From Plectrocnemia conspersa (Eukaryota > Arthropoda > Insecta > Trichoptera > Polycentropodidae): a stretch of 64,000 nt of DNA. The notes below the pieces were generated by a model that worked only from the letters and a program-made list of their open reading frames with translations, was not told the DNA's origin and searched no databases. Below are positions 24,081-35,400 of this stretch, piece by piece. Each line of letters opens with the position of its first letter. Position 1 is the first letter of the stretch. Position numbers and translations under genes: made by a program. The stretch lies in NCBI GenBank assembly GCA_009617715.1, contig VTFK01000035.1, positions 124,001-188,000 of the forward strand, given 5' to 3'.

Positions 24081-24399
24081 GTCCGACCCTATATTCCAGA
24101 GGCGAGTTTAATTTTTATTTGTATGTTTTTATATAAACACGTAATAAAATCATTTAAGTAATAAAATAAATTCACTAGGAAGTGTAATGTAATATGGATA
24201 TAGTGGTCTTTAACTGAAGTCATTTTTTGTGCATAAACTAGCAGATAAAAAAGTAGTGCTGAAAGTGATGAACTTCGATGCATTTCTATTTTTAATTTAT
24301 TCTTCGATGACGGTTCACAAAATATTTATAATGGTTTTGCGCAATACTTCCATTTTGTTTCCAAGAAATCTTTTTCGCCTTCCACTAAGTCACTTTCTT

Positions 24400-24945
24400 C
24401 TTCTTGTTCTTGGTCAGTCTGAGTGTGTCTTGCTGTTTCATCGTTCATCGTGCCCTGATCTTTGGAAATGCACAAAAATCACTTCTGTTTATAAAAATGG
24501 TGATAAATTGTGCATAAATACCTATAGATCCGTTGCAGTGTTGTCAGTTTCTGCTCAATTGTCTTAAATAATAATCCATAGATACGTACCTAATCACTTT
24601 CAGAAAGTTTTGTTGCAACAACAGCATAGATCTCGACCCGCCAGTTCCACAGTTACTAACATTTTGCCTTTCGCCAAAACGGTGACAAAATCTCTTGATG
24701 CGCGAATTCAAGTAGACGTGGTATATATATATTTTGAGAAGGCCTTCGAGAAGGTTTGTCATATGTTTTTATTAAAAAAATTGTTGAATCTCAATTGTTT
24801 GAATGATTTAACTCGGTTATTCTCGAATTATTCGAGCGATCCTATGGCGGTCGATTGTCGAAAGATTATTTCACCCCTTCGGTGATTCCTCAAGGATCCT
24901 CTGATTTTCCAATTATTTTATATTAAGAAATAATAAGACAATGTT
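24400..24945 (+). pseudogene. Decayed jockey-like non-LTR reverse transcriptase fragment
   Basis: The + strand reads PDLWKCTKITSVYKNGDKL and then an N-x-YRSVAVLSV block, the motif region before the palm (PxLWKxxxVxPxxKxGD, NYRPIxxLxxxxK). Then come DARIQVDVVYIYFEKAFEKV (motif A with the aspartates lost), LLKKLLNL, and a remnant of the PQGS motif at 24885-24900. Frame changes and stops are frequent. Wording after position 24690 is nearly the same as the minus-strand element at 38086-39415, so both belong to one family. Confidence 0.85.
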
Positions 24946-25048
24946 CATATTAAACTCATTGGACCGTTACTAACCAGATACTTTATAATGCGAATTTTTA
25001 AATGAATGAAAAATAAGTAAATTTAAAAACATATGTACATATAAATAG

Positions 25049-25221
25049 CAGGCGTGTACGGTGAGATACATTTCTTTTCGCTCACTTGCGTTTAAAGTAA
25101 CGAGAGTGAGTGAGAAGATGTGCGTGCGTTACATGCGTTCCGCACGCCCTTATCTCTCACTTACTCTCGTCATTTAACACGCGAGCGAGCGAAAGCCAAT
25201 GTATCCAAGCATACGCGCCTG
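25049..25221. mobile_element. Palindromic MITE, copy 1 (173 bp)
   Basis: The left end CAGGCGTGTACGGTGAGATACA and the right end, read in reverse, CAGGCGCGTATGCTTGGATACA are inverted repeats. The complementarity continues inward through TTCGCTC…, ACTCTCGTYA and GCGTGCG, so the element is almost one long palindrome. Flanking octamers ATAAATAG and ATATTTAG agree at 6 of 8 positions, consistent with an eroded 8-bp target duplication. Copy 2 at 58815-58989 has a perfect one. No coding content. Confidence 0.88.
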
Positions 25222-25229
25222 ATATTTAG

Positions 25230-27620
25230 TCGAATCTCTATATTGTTTTTTTGCCTATATATAAAGACTTACCTTTTTTTTTTTGGTACACATTTTCTTA
25301 TACCAAATCAGAAAATACTAATAATACCTTAAAATAATTTATATTACAAAGGCATATTTATAAAATTAGTAAATCTTTTTTTTTGTAATGGTATTTTAAG
25401 TATTGCAATTTTATTTTATTACACATGTTTACTATTTTAGTAAAGTAAATAAAATAATGCAATATAATAACTATGTAAATATTATTTTTAAATTATATTT
25501 AATAAATTAATACATTATATAAAAACAATGATCTTAAAATACTAATATATATTTTAAGTTTATCTAAAACTTTACTTTTAAATATATATGTATACATATA
25601 GATATACATACACATATAAGGCTTTTATAGATATTATAATGTATTTTTATATTATCATCATGTATGTAAGTACGTGTATCTACTACTGTCTGTAAAACCA
25701 TTTTCATCTAATATTAAGGGTTCGTTTTTTAAAAGCGTTGAAACAAGCTTCGGGCGACAGATTTTCCGTGTGCAAGGGGAAAAAAGGAAATCCGCTTTCT
25801 CTCTTAAGGGAAAACGTATAAAAAAAAGAATTAGTTTATATTCGGACTGAAGGTCAATAAAAAGATAAAATAGAGACAATGGGCATTATCAAATAATACT
25901 GGGACTTGATGGATCTCTTAAGCCTTCGTGTGCGCGGCTATAAAGAAGTGAAAACCCTTATAACGATGCAAAAGCTTCCATTGATAGGTTTTATTTCACT
26001 TTTTTTATTTGTTTCTTATTATTATATATTTTCAATTGCTTACATTTACTTTTGTATGTACACACATACATATATCAGCGCAATGAAGACAATATTCAAT
26101 GGGGTGATAAGCTTATTTTTACACCATTATGAAATATATCATTGTCGGTTTAAAGCATTAGAAATTCAAATAAATAAGTCACCTTCACACACACAGGTAC
26201 CAGAACCCTAAAAATATGGTTAAAAGAGTTACCATAAAAATATTTTACGACTACTTCGTAATAGGTTCATAATGAAGTACTCCTTTCTGATCCCGTTCTT
26301 AAAAACTCTGAATAATTAATACGTCAAACTTCTTGGTTTTACAGCCGAAAACCTTCACCATAACCATATTGCATCCCTATTTTACATTTTCTCATTTTTT
26401 ACCCTCCCACTCCCCATACGAATCCCAAAAGGTTTTATTGCCGCGCGTTATAATATCTGTTTTTTGTTTGTTGGAATTTTTTCACATCTACATATGCAGA
26501 TTCTTGTCAGAAAAGCTACTTGGGAGAGTGAAGGGAGGGTAAATCAGGGTGGGGGTGGCTCTGTTGCTGATTCAACCAGACATTCTCTTGTCAATGTGTT
26601 ACGAATCCAATATTGGTATTCAATAAATGTTGGAGGCGTTTTCAATAAGCGAGGCCTCTTTTCTGTTTCCATCGCTGTGAGACAATGTAATGGAATGTCT
26701 TTTGATAGTCCTACACGCGTTCATAATCCATTAATACATACCGCTATATATATTTATATGTACATACACATTTACATTATATTTATATATATATATATTA
26801 TTTCTCAGAAAATATGTAAGAAAATCTTAAGTGTTTATTTTAAATTACACTTTTTTATAGTAATGAAAGTAATATGTAGTAAATATGCTCAAAACATATT
26901 TAAGACAACCTTGTATAAATGCTTACTTAAATCAGAAACAATCAGAAGACCTTCAAACATTATTTAGGTTCTGAAGTCACTAGTTGAATCAGATACAAAT
27001 AAAACCATTAAAAAAATATCGGTAGAACTTGGTTATCTCTAGTCAGCTGTAAAATATTATTCTTAAAGACATGTATAAAAAACAAGCAAGGAATTTGAAT
27101 TCAGCAGGAACTAAATCATTTATGAAAAATATTTTTTGGGTACATCAACTAACCAACTTTTCTATTTATAATTAAAAAGATTAACGCTAATGTGCTTTAA
27201 TAAATAAAAAGGACTAGTATAACTCGCGATAAAATCATTTGAACCGTTTAAGAAAAATTGCGTTTCTTTATTTAAAATAAAACACCGTGGGAGACCACTT
27301 AACGGATTAAATACGCGCCATAAATCATTATTAAAAATTAAATATTTTTCACATTTAAAATAGATAATGCGCGCAACCGTATTATCCAACAGCAATTTAT
27401 TTCAAATAAATTCACGATCCTTCCATATTTGGCCGTCCCACTTGAGGGTAGCAATATATTTTTGATTCGAAAAATAGACAAATCGGTTATAAAAATCAGT
27501 TATTTAAATACTTACCTCGTCTAAAATATTTTTTCAGCAGCAAAATTTGGTTTTCGTATAAAGCATTTATTAATTCATTAACTTATAGGTTTATTGAAAA
27601 AAAATTCGATAGTTTTACAT
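25230..27620. other. Intergenic sequence with candidate conserved islands
   Basis: AT-rich with islands at 25680-25870, 26330-26720 and 27215-27450. The last holds CACCGTGGGAGACCACTTAA, ATACGCGCCATAAATCATTA and TATTTGGCCGTCCCACTTGA, wording typical of non-coding regulatory DNA rather than exons. The longest open frame here (26464-26967, 167 codons) becomes low-complexity Ile/Tyr-rich and resembles no family; I do not call it a gene. Confidence 0.35.
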
Positions 27621-27629
27621 TATTATAGC

Positions 27630-27960
27630 TAAATATAGAAAATGCATTCGACAGTGATTAGCTTGGTGTGTTAATCTATATATTATCCTAGTATAAATTC
27701 TCTGATTATATTATACATACAATATGTTCATATTCAAAAGGTATAAGCTATGTTGTTTTGCTAAATAATAAATTTTTTTATACCGCGTAAAATTCCACTG
27801 TAGTCTCGCAGGGTAGTTTACTCGGCCCATTTCTCTTTATTCCATATAAAAATGTCATTCTTATTTTTCAAAATACTGACTTATTGATGAACGCTTTCGA
27901 CACATCCGTGAGTTTTTAAAGTTATAAAAATGTGACATAATTTTTTTTACAAAAAATAAA
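27630..27960 (+). pseudogene. Highly decayed reverse transcriptase fragment
   Basis: Across frames the + strand shows IENAFDSD followed by LGVLI (motif A, xKAFDSVDHxxLI), then STVVSQGSLLGPFLFIPY at 27795-27850 (motif B, SGVxQGSxLGPxLFxxYINDL). About 15 codons later comes NAFDTSVSF (YADDTSxS, catalytic aspartates lost). The order and spacing are those of a non-LTR reverse transcriptase palm. Wording differs from the jockey-like family elsewhere in the window, so this is a different element. Confidence 0.78.
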
Positions 27961-28639
27961 TTGAAATCTAGAGAATTATTTTTACAATACGCAGATAGCG
28001 ACACTTGTTAAAAATGTACAAGGAAACGTCATTAAATAGCGAGTGAGTGGCAAATATAGTTATATATCTGATCTTCAAGCTTATATTCATTAAACATATC
28101 GCGAAACTCAAGCCCAAATGACTTGCTGTCATTGCGACCCTAAAACCGCTATTTAACATAAAATGTACATTCAAAAACTAATTGGACCGATAAAAACATA
28201 CATTTTCCTAGTATTATTTAACATTAAATAATTTACCTAATATTAAATTTATTCAAAAAAATCAATAAAAATAATACTTATTTAGTACAATTCTAATTCT
28301 AGTTACCTTGAAAAAACACATTGGGTACTTGAAATAAGTAAGTGTTTACCTTTTATTTTATATTTAAGTAAGATATAAAATATATTTACTTCTTAAATGA
28401 CTTTCATGCCAATCAAAAAAAATATTTGACTAATTTAACATGATAAAACTAAGGTATTTTTTATTTCTTTAATTGTTATTTTTGTTGTTTCAATTTTTAT
28501 TATTTTTTCAATCTTCCGTTGCAACCTTACAGACGTAATCCCAATGACTTACAACGGGATAAATCTGTGCGAATTGTGCTGGTCAGACATACTGAATACC
28601 TACAAGTATTAACCATCTGGCTAAAAGTCTGTGAATTGA

Positions 28640-28835
28640 TGACATCTATATTAATAAATATAAATTATTATATGTTATATAATTTATAATCAATATACGT
28701 CATTGCAGATAGAGACAGTTTTCAATAATGACGCATTTTTATATAAATAAAATTTGAGTGCCTGTGCCGTGGCTCGAACCTGCAACCTCAGAGTTACTAG
28801 TCTGTGACATTACGGTCTGCGCTATTCCGTCCTAT
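28640..28835 (-). mobile_element. tRNA-derived SINE, copy B
   Basis: On the minus strand a tRNA-like head begins GACGGAATAGCGCAGACCGT (A-box-like AGCGCAG), continues through CTAGTAACTCTGAGGTTGCA and has the B-box GGTTGCAGGTTCGAGCCACG. It then runs into CAAATTTTATTTATATAAAA. The B-box GGTTCGAGCC is close to consensus. A tail region down to 28640 resembles copy A. Copy C is at 63387-63486. Confidence 0.8.
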
Positions 28836-28839
28836 AATA

Positions 28840-30225
28840 CTGAGTACATTAACAAAAATTATCATTATTTAATGTTTATGAACCACTGAATTTTTTTTTA
28901 TTTTTTAATCAACAAAATAAAACATTAGGCACGTTATATACCCATTTTGGTCTACTTATATTTGTAAATTTATATTTTCTCCGTTGATGAGGCTTCAGCG
29001 CCTTTGCACCGGAACTTGCAGCCTATTCATATAGCTGTTGTTTTTTATTTCGTTTATTTACATTATTTTTACATGGAATTATTATAAAACACCGCAATGG
29101 CAACGAGAAAGAATCAAAATCCAATATTCGTACATTTTCATTAGTAACGACTTTTGTTTCCCTTTTTGTTTGTGCGTCGTATTAAAAAGCGAAAAACAAA
29201 TAGAAATAAATTCATCTCTGGGTCCGTAGTGAAATTTGCTCACACAAAATGCTTTTCCGGTAATTGAGGGTCGCGTAAACGTTATTAGGGGTCCACGTTC
29301 GGTCAGGCGGTTGTTTTTTACGTTTTTGGGAAAATAAAAGCGAAATTAACGCCGAAACCGAAACGGCTTTTTTGCATTTTGCACTGAGTTTTAAAAAGAT
29401 TTATGTTTTTAGAAGCATCAGGATAGAGTTTGAATATACCTTAGAACGGTGGCACTCAAATAATAATTTGCGGATTAATAAATTTATTTATAAAATTAGA
29501 CGAGATATAAATTATTTTTGTTATTGCTCTATATATTTGTCAAAATAATATATACGTTTTTCTTTTTTGCTTAAGTTATTTTTTACCTGAATTTTACGAC
29601 TGAGTGAATCACTTTATATTAGAATAATAACACAAAAAAATAATTAATTATATATCAGTTGAAAAAATAACCAAATCAGACAATCATGAAATATGGAGAT
29701 GGCTCTTTTCATTTCTAGGGGCCTCAAATAACGATCAAATCAGACTAAAACTCCACCCAAATAAAATGGCAACCAAGCAACTTGACTAGAAATATGACAA
29801 CAATAGATTAATTACGATTATATAGCATTACAAAAAATAAATGCTAAATAGTAAATTAGTATAAACAAATAAATAAATTCGATTAATATTTATATTTGCA
29901 TCGTTACTATTATTGACTGTTATATTCTGCTTGATTTTAATTTCCACCTCTCGCGAATATGTTAAAATGTATCTGATTACTTGTTTTTATATTAAGATTT
30001 TATTAATATGTATTAAGCGCGCTCTTTTAATTAAATATCGGTCTGAAAGCCGCAGTTGCAGCAAGTCCATTACAGCAAGTACGATTTTCATTTTACGTTG
30101 CTGCCCTGTTGACTTTCGAGTTGTTTGAAATCGGAATTATTGATGAAACTAATGCTATAAAATATATCAGTATTTAATTTAATACATAGTGCATTGTTAC
30201 AAAAATGTACAAAATTGTTTACATC
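28840..30225. other. Intergenic sequence, one GC-richer island
   Basis: AT-rich except for 29220-29400 (ATTGAGGGTCGCGTAAACG, GGGGTCCACGTTCGGTCAGG). I see no exon or transposon boundary. A short block at 28980-29035 faintly resembles another eroded tRNA-like head, but not enough to call. Confidence 0.35.
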
Positions 30226-30229
30226 GCGA

Positions 30230-30720
30230 TCCTTTGGGTCCATTATGTTAAATATGTACATTCATCCATAATGTCAACAACATAATGATGCACTATATAC
30301 AAAATAATGGTCATCAATATATTGACAGGTCAATACCCAACCCTTACACAAACACTAAGCGATCGTCACAACATAATGTGAAAGCTCGCACGACAATAAA
30401 TCGTCCCCGTCATAATCGGACACAAATTGAAAAAGTTTGCTCATATGCGCCGACCGCACGATTCGTCGCAGATTAGTCAGGTTTTGCCCGTCGGGCCTAA
30501 TAATATTCCCAAGTTTGCCGCCGCTAATATCGCCAAAGTGCGGGCCGCGGGGCCCCAAACTCAAACATAGAAGGCCGATAGAGGGAGCGCGCGGTGCGTT
30601 TGTTTGAGCGCGCACTCGAGTCACTTCATTAAGCGTTCGGCGGTGGCTTTTGTCGGTTGCGGGATTCAGACCGCAAACAGATTCATAACTAGACCCCGGA
30701 CGCGTTGGCATGACATTCGT
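30230..30720. other. Strongly GC-rich island, candidate promoter or conserved non-coding element
   Basis: This is among the most CG-rich stretches of the window, with GTGCGGGCCGCGGGGCCCCA, GGAGCGCGCGGTGCG and GAGCGCGCACTCGAGTC in AT-rich surroundings. The minus strand is open for 118 codons from 30711 to 30355, but its translation is Arg/Pro/Gly-rich without family resemblance, and neither end has convincing splice context. A CpG-rich promoter or an ultraconserved regulatory block fits better than a coding gene; neither is proven. Confidence 0.4.
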
Positions 30721-30879
30721 ATTTCGTCACTTGTCTGTATCTACTAGTAAACATAGAGAAATAGGTTTTTTTAATAATAAAATACAATTATTAAAAAAAA
30801 CTATTTGGGGTTATGTATATTTTTTATATATTAATTAGACAAACAGCATGGGTTTCATTCTGTATTTTACCAAAACTTC

Positions 30880-30990
30880 CGCTGCCACGCTACCTAAAAG
30901 ACCTCTAAAGATCTTCTACCGACATCATCCCTGCGCCAGCTTTTCCACCACTGTTCGGAGAAAACATCTCACCATTCGTTCGTCGCAATA
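30880..30990 (+). repeat. Fragment of the fold-back arm repeat family
   Basis: The block AGACCTCTAAAGATCTTCTA, CATCATCCCTGCGCCAGCTT, TTCCACCACTGTTCGGAGAA and AACATCTCACCATT parallels 15425-15515 and, inverted, 16198-16290 of the large fold-back. It is a third location for the inner arm sequence, without the rest of the arm. Confidence 0.75.
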
Positions 30991-31918
30991 TATAATAAAA
31001 TTTTCACTAGTCCACTTGCGTCTTACTGGCTGCAAAATCACACCCCTTAGGGTTACCAAACCTTAATAAGGTTTGAAATACCGGTAGTACTGATATCATT
31101 AGGGCAGAAATCAAGATTCGACACTACCGGTATTACAAAATAAAATACTATTAGTACTGGAAAATATATTTATTTATTTCTTTATGGAACGAGTGAATAT
31201 TATTCACTTACTAGGAGCAAACCTAAAGTGCCATTTACCGGTTGGTTTTAGAATTTTGTCAGCAATTGATTTCCAGCCATAGACACAATATTCTTTATCT
31301 AATTTGACAACTTGACTATAAATCCCCACAATTTCTAAATATTCTTCAGGGTTTATTATTTCATTGCTGTTTATTATGTTCTTTTCTATACTACCGAATA
31401 TTTGGTTTTGAGATATAAAAAATGCCCTTAAACGGGGTAAACTATTTCAATTTGTTTTATTTTTTTAGGAGTATCGAGAAGCCATTTTCTAAACATAAAA
31501 ATAATATTTCGTTTCTGTTTTTGGCCTATGCAACCATTTTTTTGTATTTGGATAAATTGGTGTTTTTTAATCTATCGTAAATAGCTGAGGCAATATTGAG
31601 TAATATTTTTTTTTAGTAAATTTGCTCTTAAACCCGAAAATATTTACGACACAATTTTCAGACAGTTGGTGGCTCCGGTTTATGAGACTTTTTATTTTCC
31701 TAAGCAAGATTTAATGTGCCCTTGTTAAGCTTAACCTATGCTTTATCGATAATCTTGAGGCAGCTCACGATTTACAAATATTTTTTCCAAAAGTTTCTGG
31801 CGGTAAAATTTGTTTCTTATTTCACTTCAAAGCATCGATGAAATAGGGATTTGGTGCAAAGCTTTTTAAAGATTGAAGTGATCTGCTGATGATGATGATC
31901 TGGACTAAAGCAATAAAG
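30991..31918. other. Intergenic sequence with ACCGGTATTAC-type repeat words
   Basis: Around 31075-31135 two facing copies of TACCGGTAGTAC and ACTACCGGTATTAC occur. The same wording recurs at 57535-57590 and 59185. These are probably degenerate ends of one transposon family, but I could not define an element. The remainder holds nothing recognisable. Confidence 0.35.
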
Positions 31919-31920
31919 TA

Positions 31921-32903
31921 CAGGCGGCCCTCAACTTTCGCACATAATTGGTTCCTGAAAATGTGTGCGAATGTTGAATGTACGAAAGTCGAGGGAAGTA
32001 AAAAAAATAAAATTGTGTGTATTTAAAAATATTTATTTATCAAGTAAATTTAATATGTTTAAGAGACACGTTTAAGTGGAGTTTGCGGGTGTTTCCTTTG
32101 AAAAGTTATCAAGAGTTAACTGTTTTTCACTATTCTTTTTATTTTCTTCATATAGTATTTTATAACATGCTATGTTTTTATTGATCGCCCCACGCACTTG
32201 AGATATGCGTTCTCTACTGGGATCACTATCTTCTATAATATTTTTAAAATTGTCAAGGTGCGTGAAAGCTTTATTCATATTTTTCATTGTTAAAGAGTTT
32301 TCCAAAATAAATCTGTCTCATCTACATTAAATATTTGGCTAGAGGAATATTCTACATTTTCAATAATTTTGGATAACTAAAAAATAAATTCTTTTGCAGC
32401 ATCTTTATCCGCATCAGCCGATTCTCCAGTAAATTTAATAATATGAAAAGAATACCTCATTTTAAAATTGTAAAACCAACCGTTACTTGCTTGAAAAACC
32501 GTGTTAAAATATTTTTTTAATCTATCCTTCCAATCTTTGTGCAAACTAAGAGCTTTTGCTTGAATAATTGAAATACTCAGAAAGACATCTTTTTGATGTT
32601 GGTCATTGATTTGCGATGAAAAAGATTTTCCATTTCATCCATGCTTTTTTTTGCTCTGTTTTTTTGGAAATATATCATAAAAGATTGTGGAAATATATCT
32701 TTATTTTCCACAATTTTGAACGTATTCCTTAAATATATTTTTATTTTGCAAAATTGAACATATCGTAGACTTATTTGAATCATACGAACGTCCGATTAAA
32801 GCAAAAGATTCAACGCTATCAGAACGTTTTATAAAAAAAAAAAATATTTAAAAAAATTGTTTTTTTCTAAATGTGCGAAATAGCGAAAGTCGAGGGCCGC
32901 CTG
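31921..32903 (-). mobile_element. Tigger/pogo-type non-autonomous DNA transposon, copy 2
   Basis: This 983-bp element has termini CAGGCGGCCCTCAACTTTCG and, inverted, CAGGCGGCCCTCGACTTTCG. It is flanked by TA on both sides (31919-31920 and 32904-32905), the target duplication of Tc1/mariner-pogo elements. The minus strand keeps an N-terminal helix-turn-helix-like segment, IIQAKALSLHKDWKD, and QIFNVDETDLFWK, the first catalytic block. It then jumps near 32294 to a C-terminal segment ending KNSEKQLTLDNF. The middle of the transposase, with the remaining catalytic acids, is deleted at the same place as in copy 1, so both descend from one deleted master and needed a helper transposase. Confidence 0.92.
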
Positions 32904-32905
32904 TA

Positions 32906-35205
32906 GTGTTGAAAGAAAGAATTTTATCTTAATAAACTTGAATTCCTCTAGTCATTTATTCTCGATGTCTAGATGATTAGCAGGAACATTTATATCTATT
33001 GAGACTTTGAGTGATAAATTATGACATAATACATACTGCTCGTATTGCAAGACATTACTCGTTTATCAAGTCAATTTTTTTATAAAAATGTCGTATTGTG
33101 AAACACTCATAAATACCAAATTAAATGTTCCTAAGGTAATAAAATAACCGTTTTACATTAATATTTTTGCTTAGGTTTTTATTGATTTACTCTATTTTAG
33201 TATTCTATAAATAATGATGCTTTGCGTCACACATACACATTATATAATTTAATATCTGTGTAGCAGACTTGACGTGCTCGACGTGCGTCATTAGATTAAT
33301 GTTAAATAGAAATAGTCACAATCTCACAATACATATTCTAAATTATTTATCATACGTACTTATACGTACAAGTTTGATTCGGTTCTTTACGCGCAACGAA
33401 AAAAACCTGTTTGGTCTAATTCAGGTTTTTATTGCCTCGTCGAGCTTTTTCCATCCTTTAGTGTAAGGGTTTTATATTGTTAGTAGGATATTAATATCGG
33501 ACTCTGGACACCGACACAATGTTCCATTTTTTAGTCGGCAAAGAATGGATGTCCAGTTTAACTGTTTTAATAGACGTGTGAAAATGAATTTTCTTTTAAT
33601 TTATTATCAGTATATTAAAATTTATATAAAATAGTAATTTTTATAATACATAAGGACTTTCAAATAATAATTAGATAAAATACAAATTTCTGTATAAATA
33701 TCTATGATTGGCACTACGCCTTATTCTTATATATTTGACCTTGTTACTCTGAAACACGCTCGTGCGTTCTGATCTTGTACATTGTTGTGACTTTAATGAA
33801 TTGAAAATCAAAAGTTAATCGGATTCTTGAATAAAATGTTTAATTATTATTATTTATGTTTTTATTATTGAATAGTATGTGTATTTATTTTTATTATTAG
33901 CGCTCCTGTTTAAAAATCAACGTAAAATAATATAAAATTAATATATTATTTTATAATTATCATCAATGAATTATTTCAACTTCAAAACAAACAAATAGTA
34001 GATTATTTAATTAACAAAGTTTTTTTAAACATTTAATTGAAATGCAAAGACAGAAAAAAAATATTTGCATCAGTTTTTTTTAAATATTTTATGTGACAAA
34101 CAAATTTAAAGACCAATACTTAACTAATCATTTTGTAATTGCAGTATTATTTTAACTAGTCTGTTAGACTCTAAATAGTCTTACAATCGATAAGGGGTTA
34201 AACTAACATTTTAATCAATATAAACCTATTTGCTACTGTGGAAGTACTAATAATAAATTATAGAAACGTGACTATTTGAGATATTTAAATTGAGGTAGAC
34301 ATTAGTTAAATACTTGAAAAAATCTGAACATGGAATAAAATTATAGGCAATTTTTTTATTTAATCAGATTTTTAAAACCAGAAACCAGAAAATATATATG
34401 TATTTAAAATAAAGCTTAATTGCAATAGGAAAGGCATAACAAATTTGTGACACAAAGTCTCAATTTATAATGCCTGTTTTGTAGGACGTAGTGGCTAGAT
34501 GGTATAGTGTCCTGTGATTCGATGGCAGATGGCGAGAAGATAAAACTTACCCCCGCCACTATGGGATATCTGACATGACCGTTTTTTATTGCTTGAGGAA
34601 ATCAATCGAACGGAGAGGGGTTGGATGAGATAGACAAACTATAATAAAACATGTGGATATTGAATTTTTGCACTGAATGTTGTTTATATTATATATGCAT
34701 GGGGAAGAAAGTCAAGAAGTGGGTAGTTTTTTTAATAAAAGCTCAGAGATTTAATATTTTTTTGAAATAAAATATATTACATTTTATGTAAAATAAAAAT
34801 TTAGAATCTTGATTATATTTAAAAGTCCAATCACTATTAAAAAAAGTTATAAAAAAAATTGTTTCTATACATATTTTATTCAGTATTCAGGATATTTGGT
34901 TTTTAGGAAAAAAATATTTATATTTGTTTAGTATATTTTATAAAATATTTGCAAGACGTTATTTAAATGTTGCAATGCACAAGCATAATATTATAATGAA
35001 AGCATCTAATAAATCTAAATTCACAACACAACTAAATATAAGCTTTTATTTAAAACCAGCTCCAGCTGTATATTGACATCTATTTAAAATAAATTATTTC
35101 ACACATATTAATTAAACAGAACCAAAATTTCATAAATGGTTTTCAAGATACCTTTTTATAAGTATATTTGCTTACAAACTGTTCTTCAAACTATTCTCAA
35201 TCAAA
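32906..35205. other. AT-rich intergenic sequence, nothing firmly recognised
   Basis: Largely AT-rich. The stretch 33220-33560 is somewhat more complex. A block at 34480-34620 (GGACGTAGTGGCTAGATGG) faintly suggests a tRNA-like A box, but it lacks a matching B box. No gene called. Confidence 0.35.
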
Positions 35206-35209
35206 GAGT

Positions 35210-35400
35210 TTTGGGTTCAATAACATCTTCGATCGCATCCTCTTTTAATGCTCGTTAGGGCCAGGACGTCCGCACTAGCCGACTTACCTATGGCTGTCGC
35301 CATCCATCTGGCTCCCTAAAACGCTGGCATTGTACATCCGTTTAATGTTAGCTATAAGGATCAGGTCTAGTTTGTATCATTTAATTTTATGATTTTTTTT
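35210..35400 (+). pseudogene. 3' end fragment of the jockey-like retrotransposon family
   Basis: The + strand reads LVRARTSALADLPMAVAIHL, then, after a frame change, FNVSYKDQ and V-FVSFNFMI. It matches the C-terminal end encoded on the minus strand at 38246-38420 (RARTSALADSPIAVAIRL … LFNVSYEDLIRFISFNFNI). This is therefore a short 5'-truncated, decayed copy of the same family, in the opposite orientation. Confidence 0.85.

Noticed and set aside
26464..26967. Open frame of 167 codons on the + strand
   Set aside because: Its second half is Ile/Tyr-rich low complexity from TATATA sequence, it has no family resemblance, and no splice or promoter context supports a gene.
30355..30711. Open frame of 118 codons on the minus strand in the GC-rich island
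   Set aside because: GC-rich DNA lowers stop-codon frequency, so length alone is weak evidence; the translation is Arg/Pro/Gly-rich and unlike any family I know.
34480..34620. Possible tRNA-like SINE head in forward orientation
   Set aside because: An A-box-like word is present but there is no convincing B box, and it does not align with the SINE family seen elsewhere.
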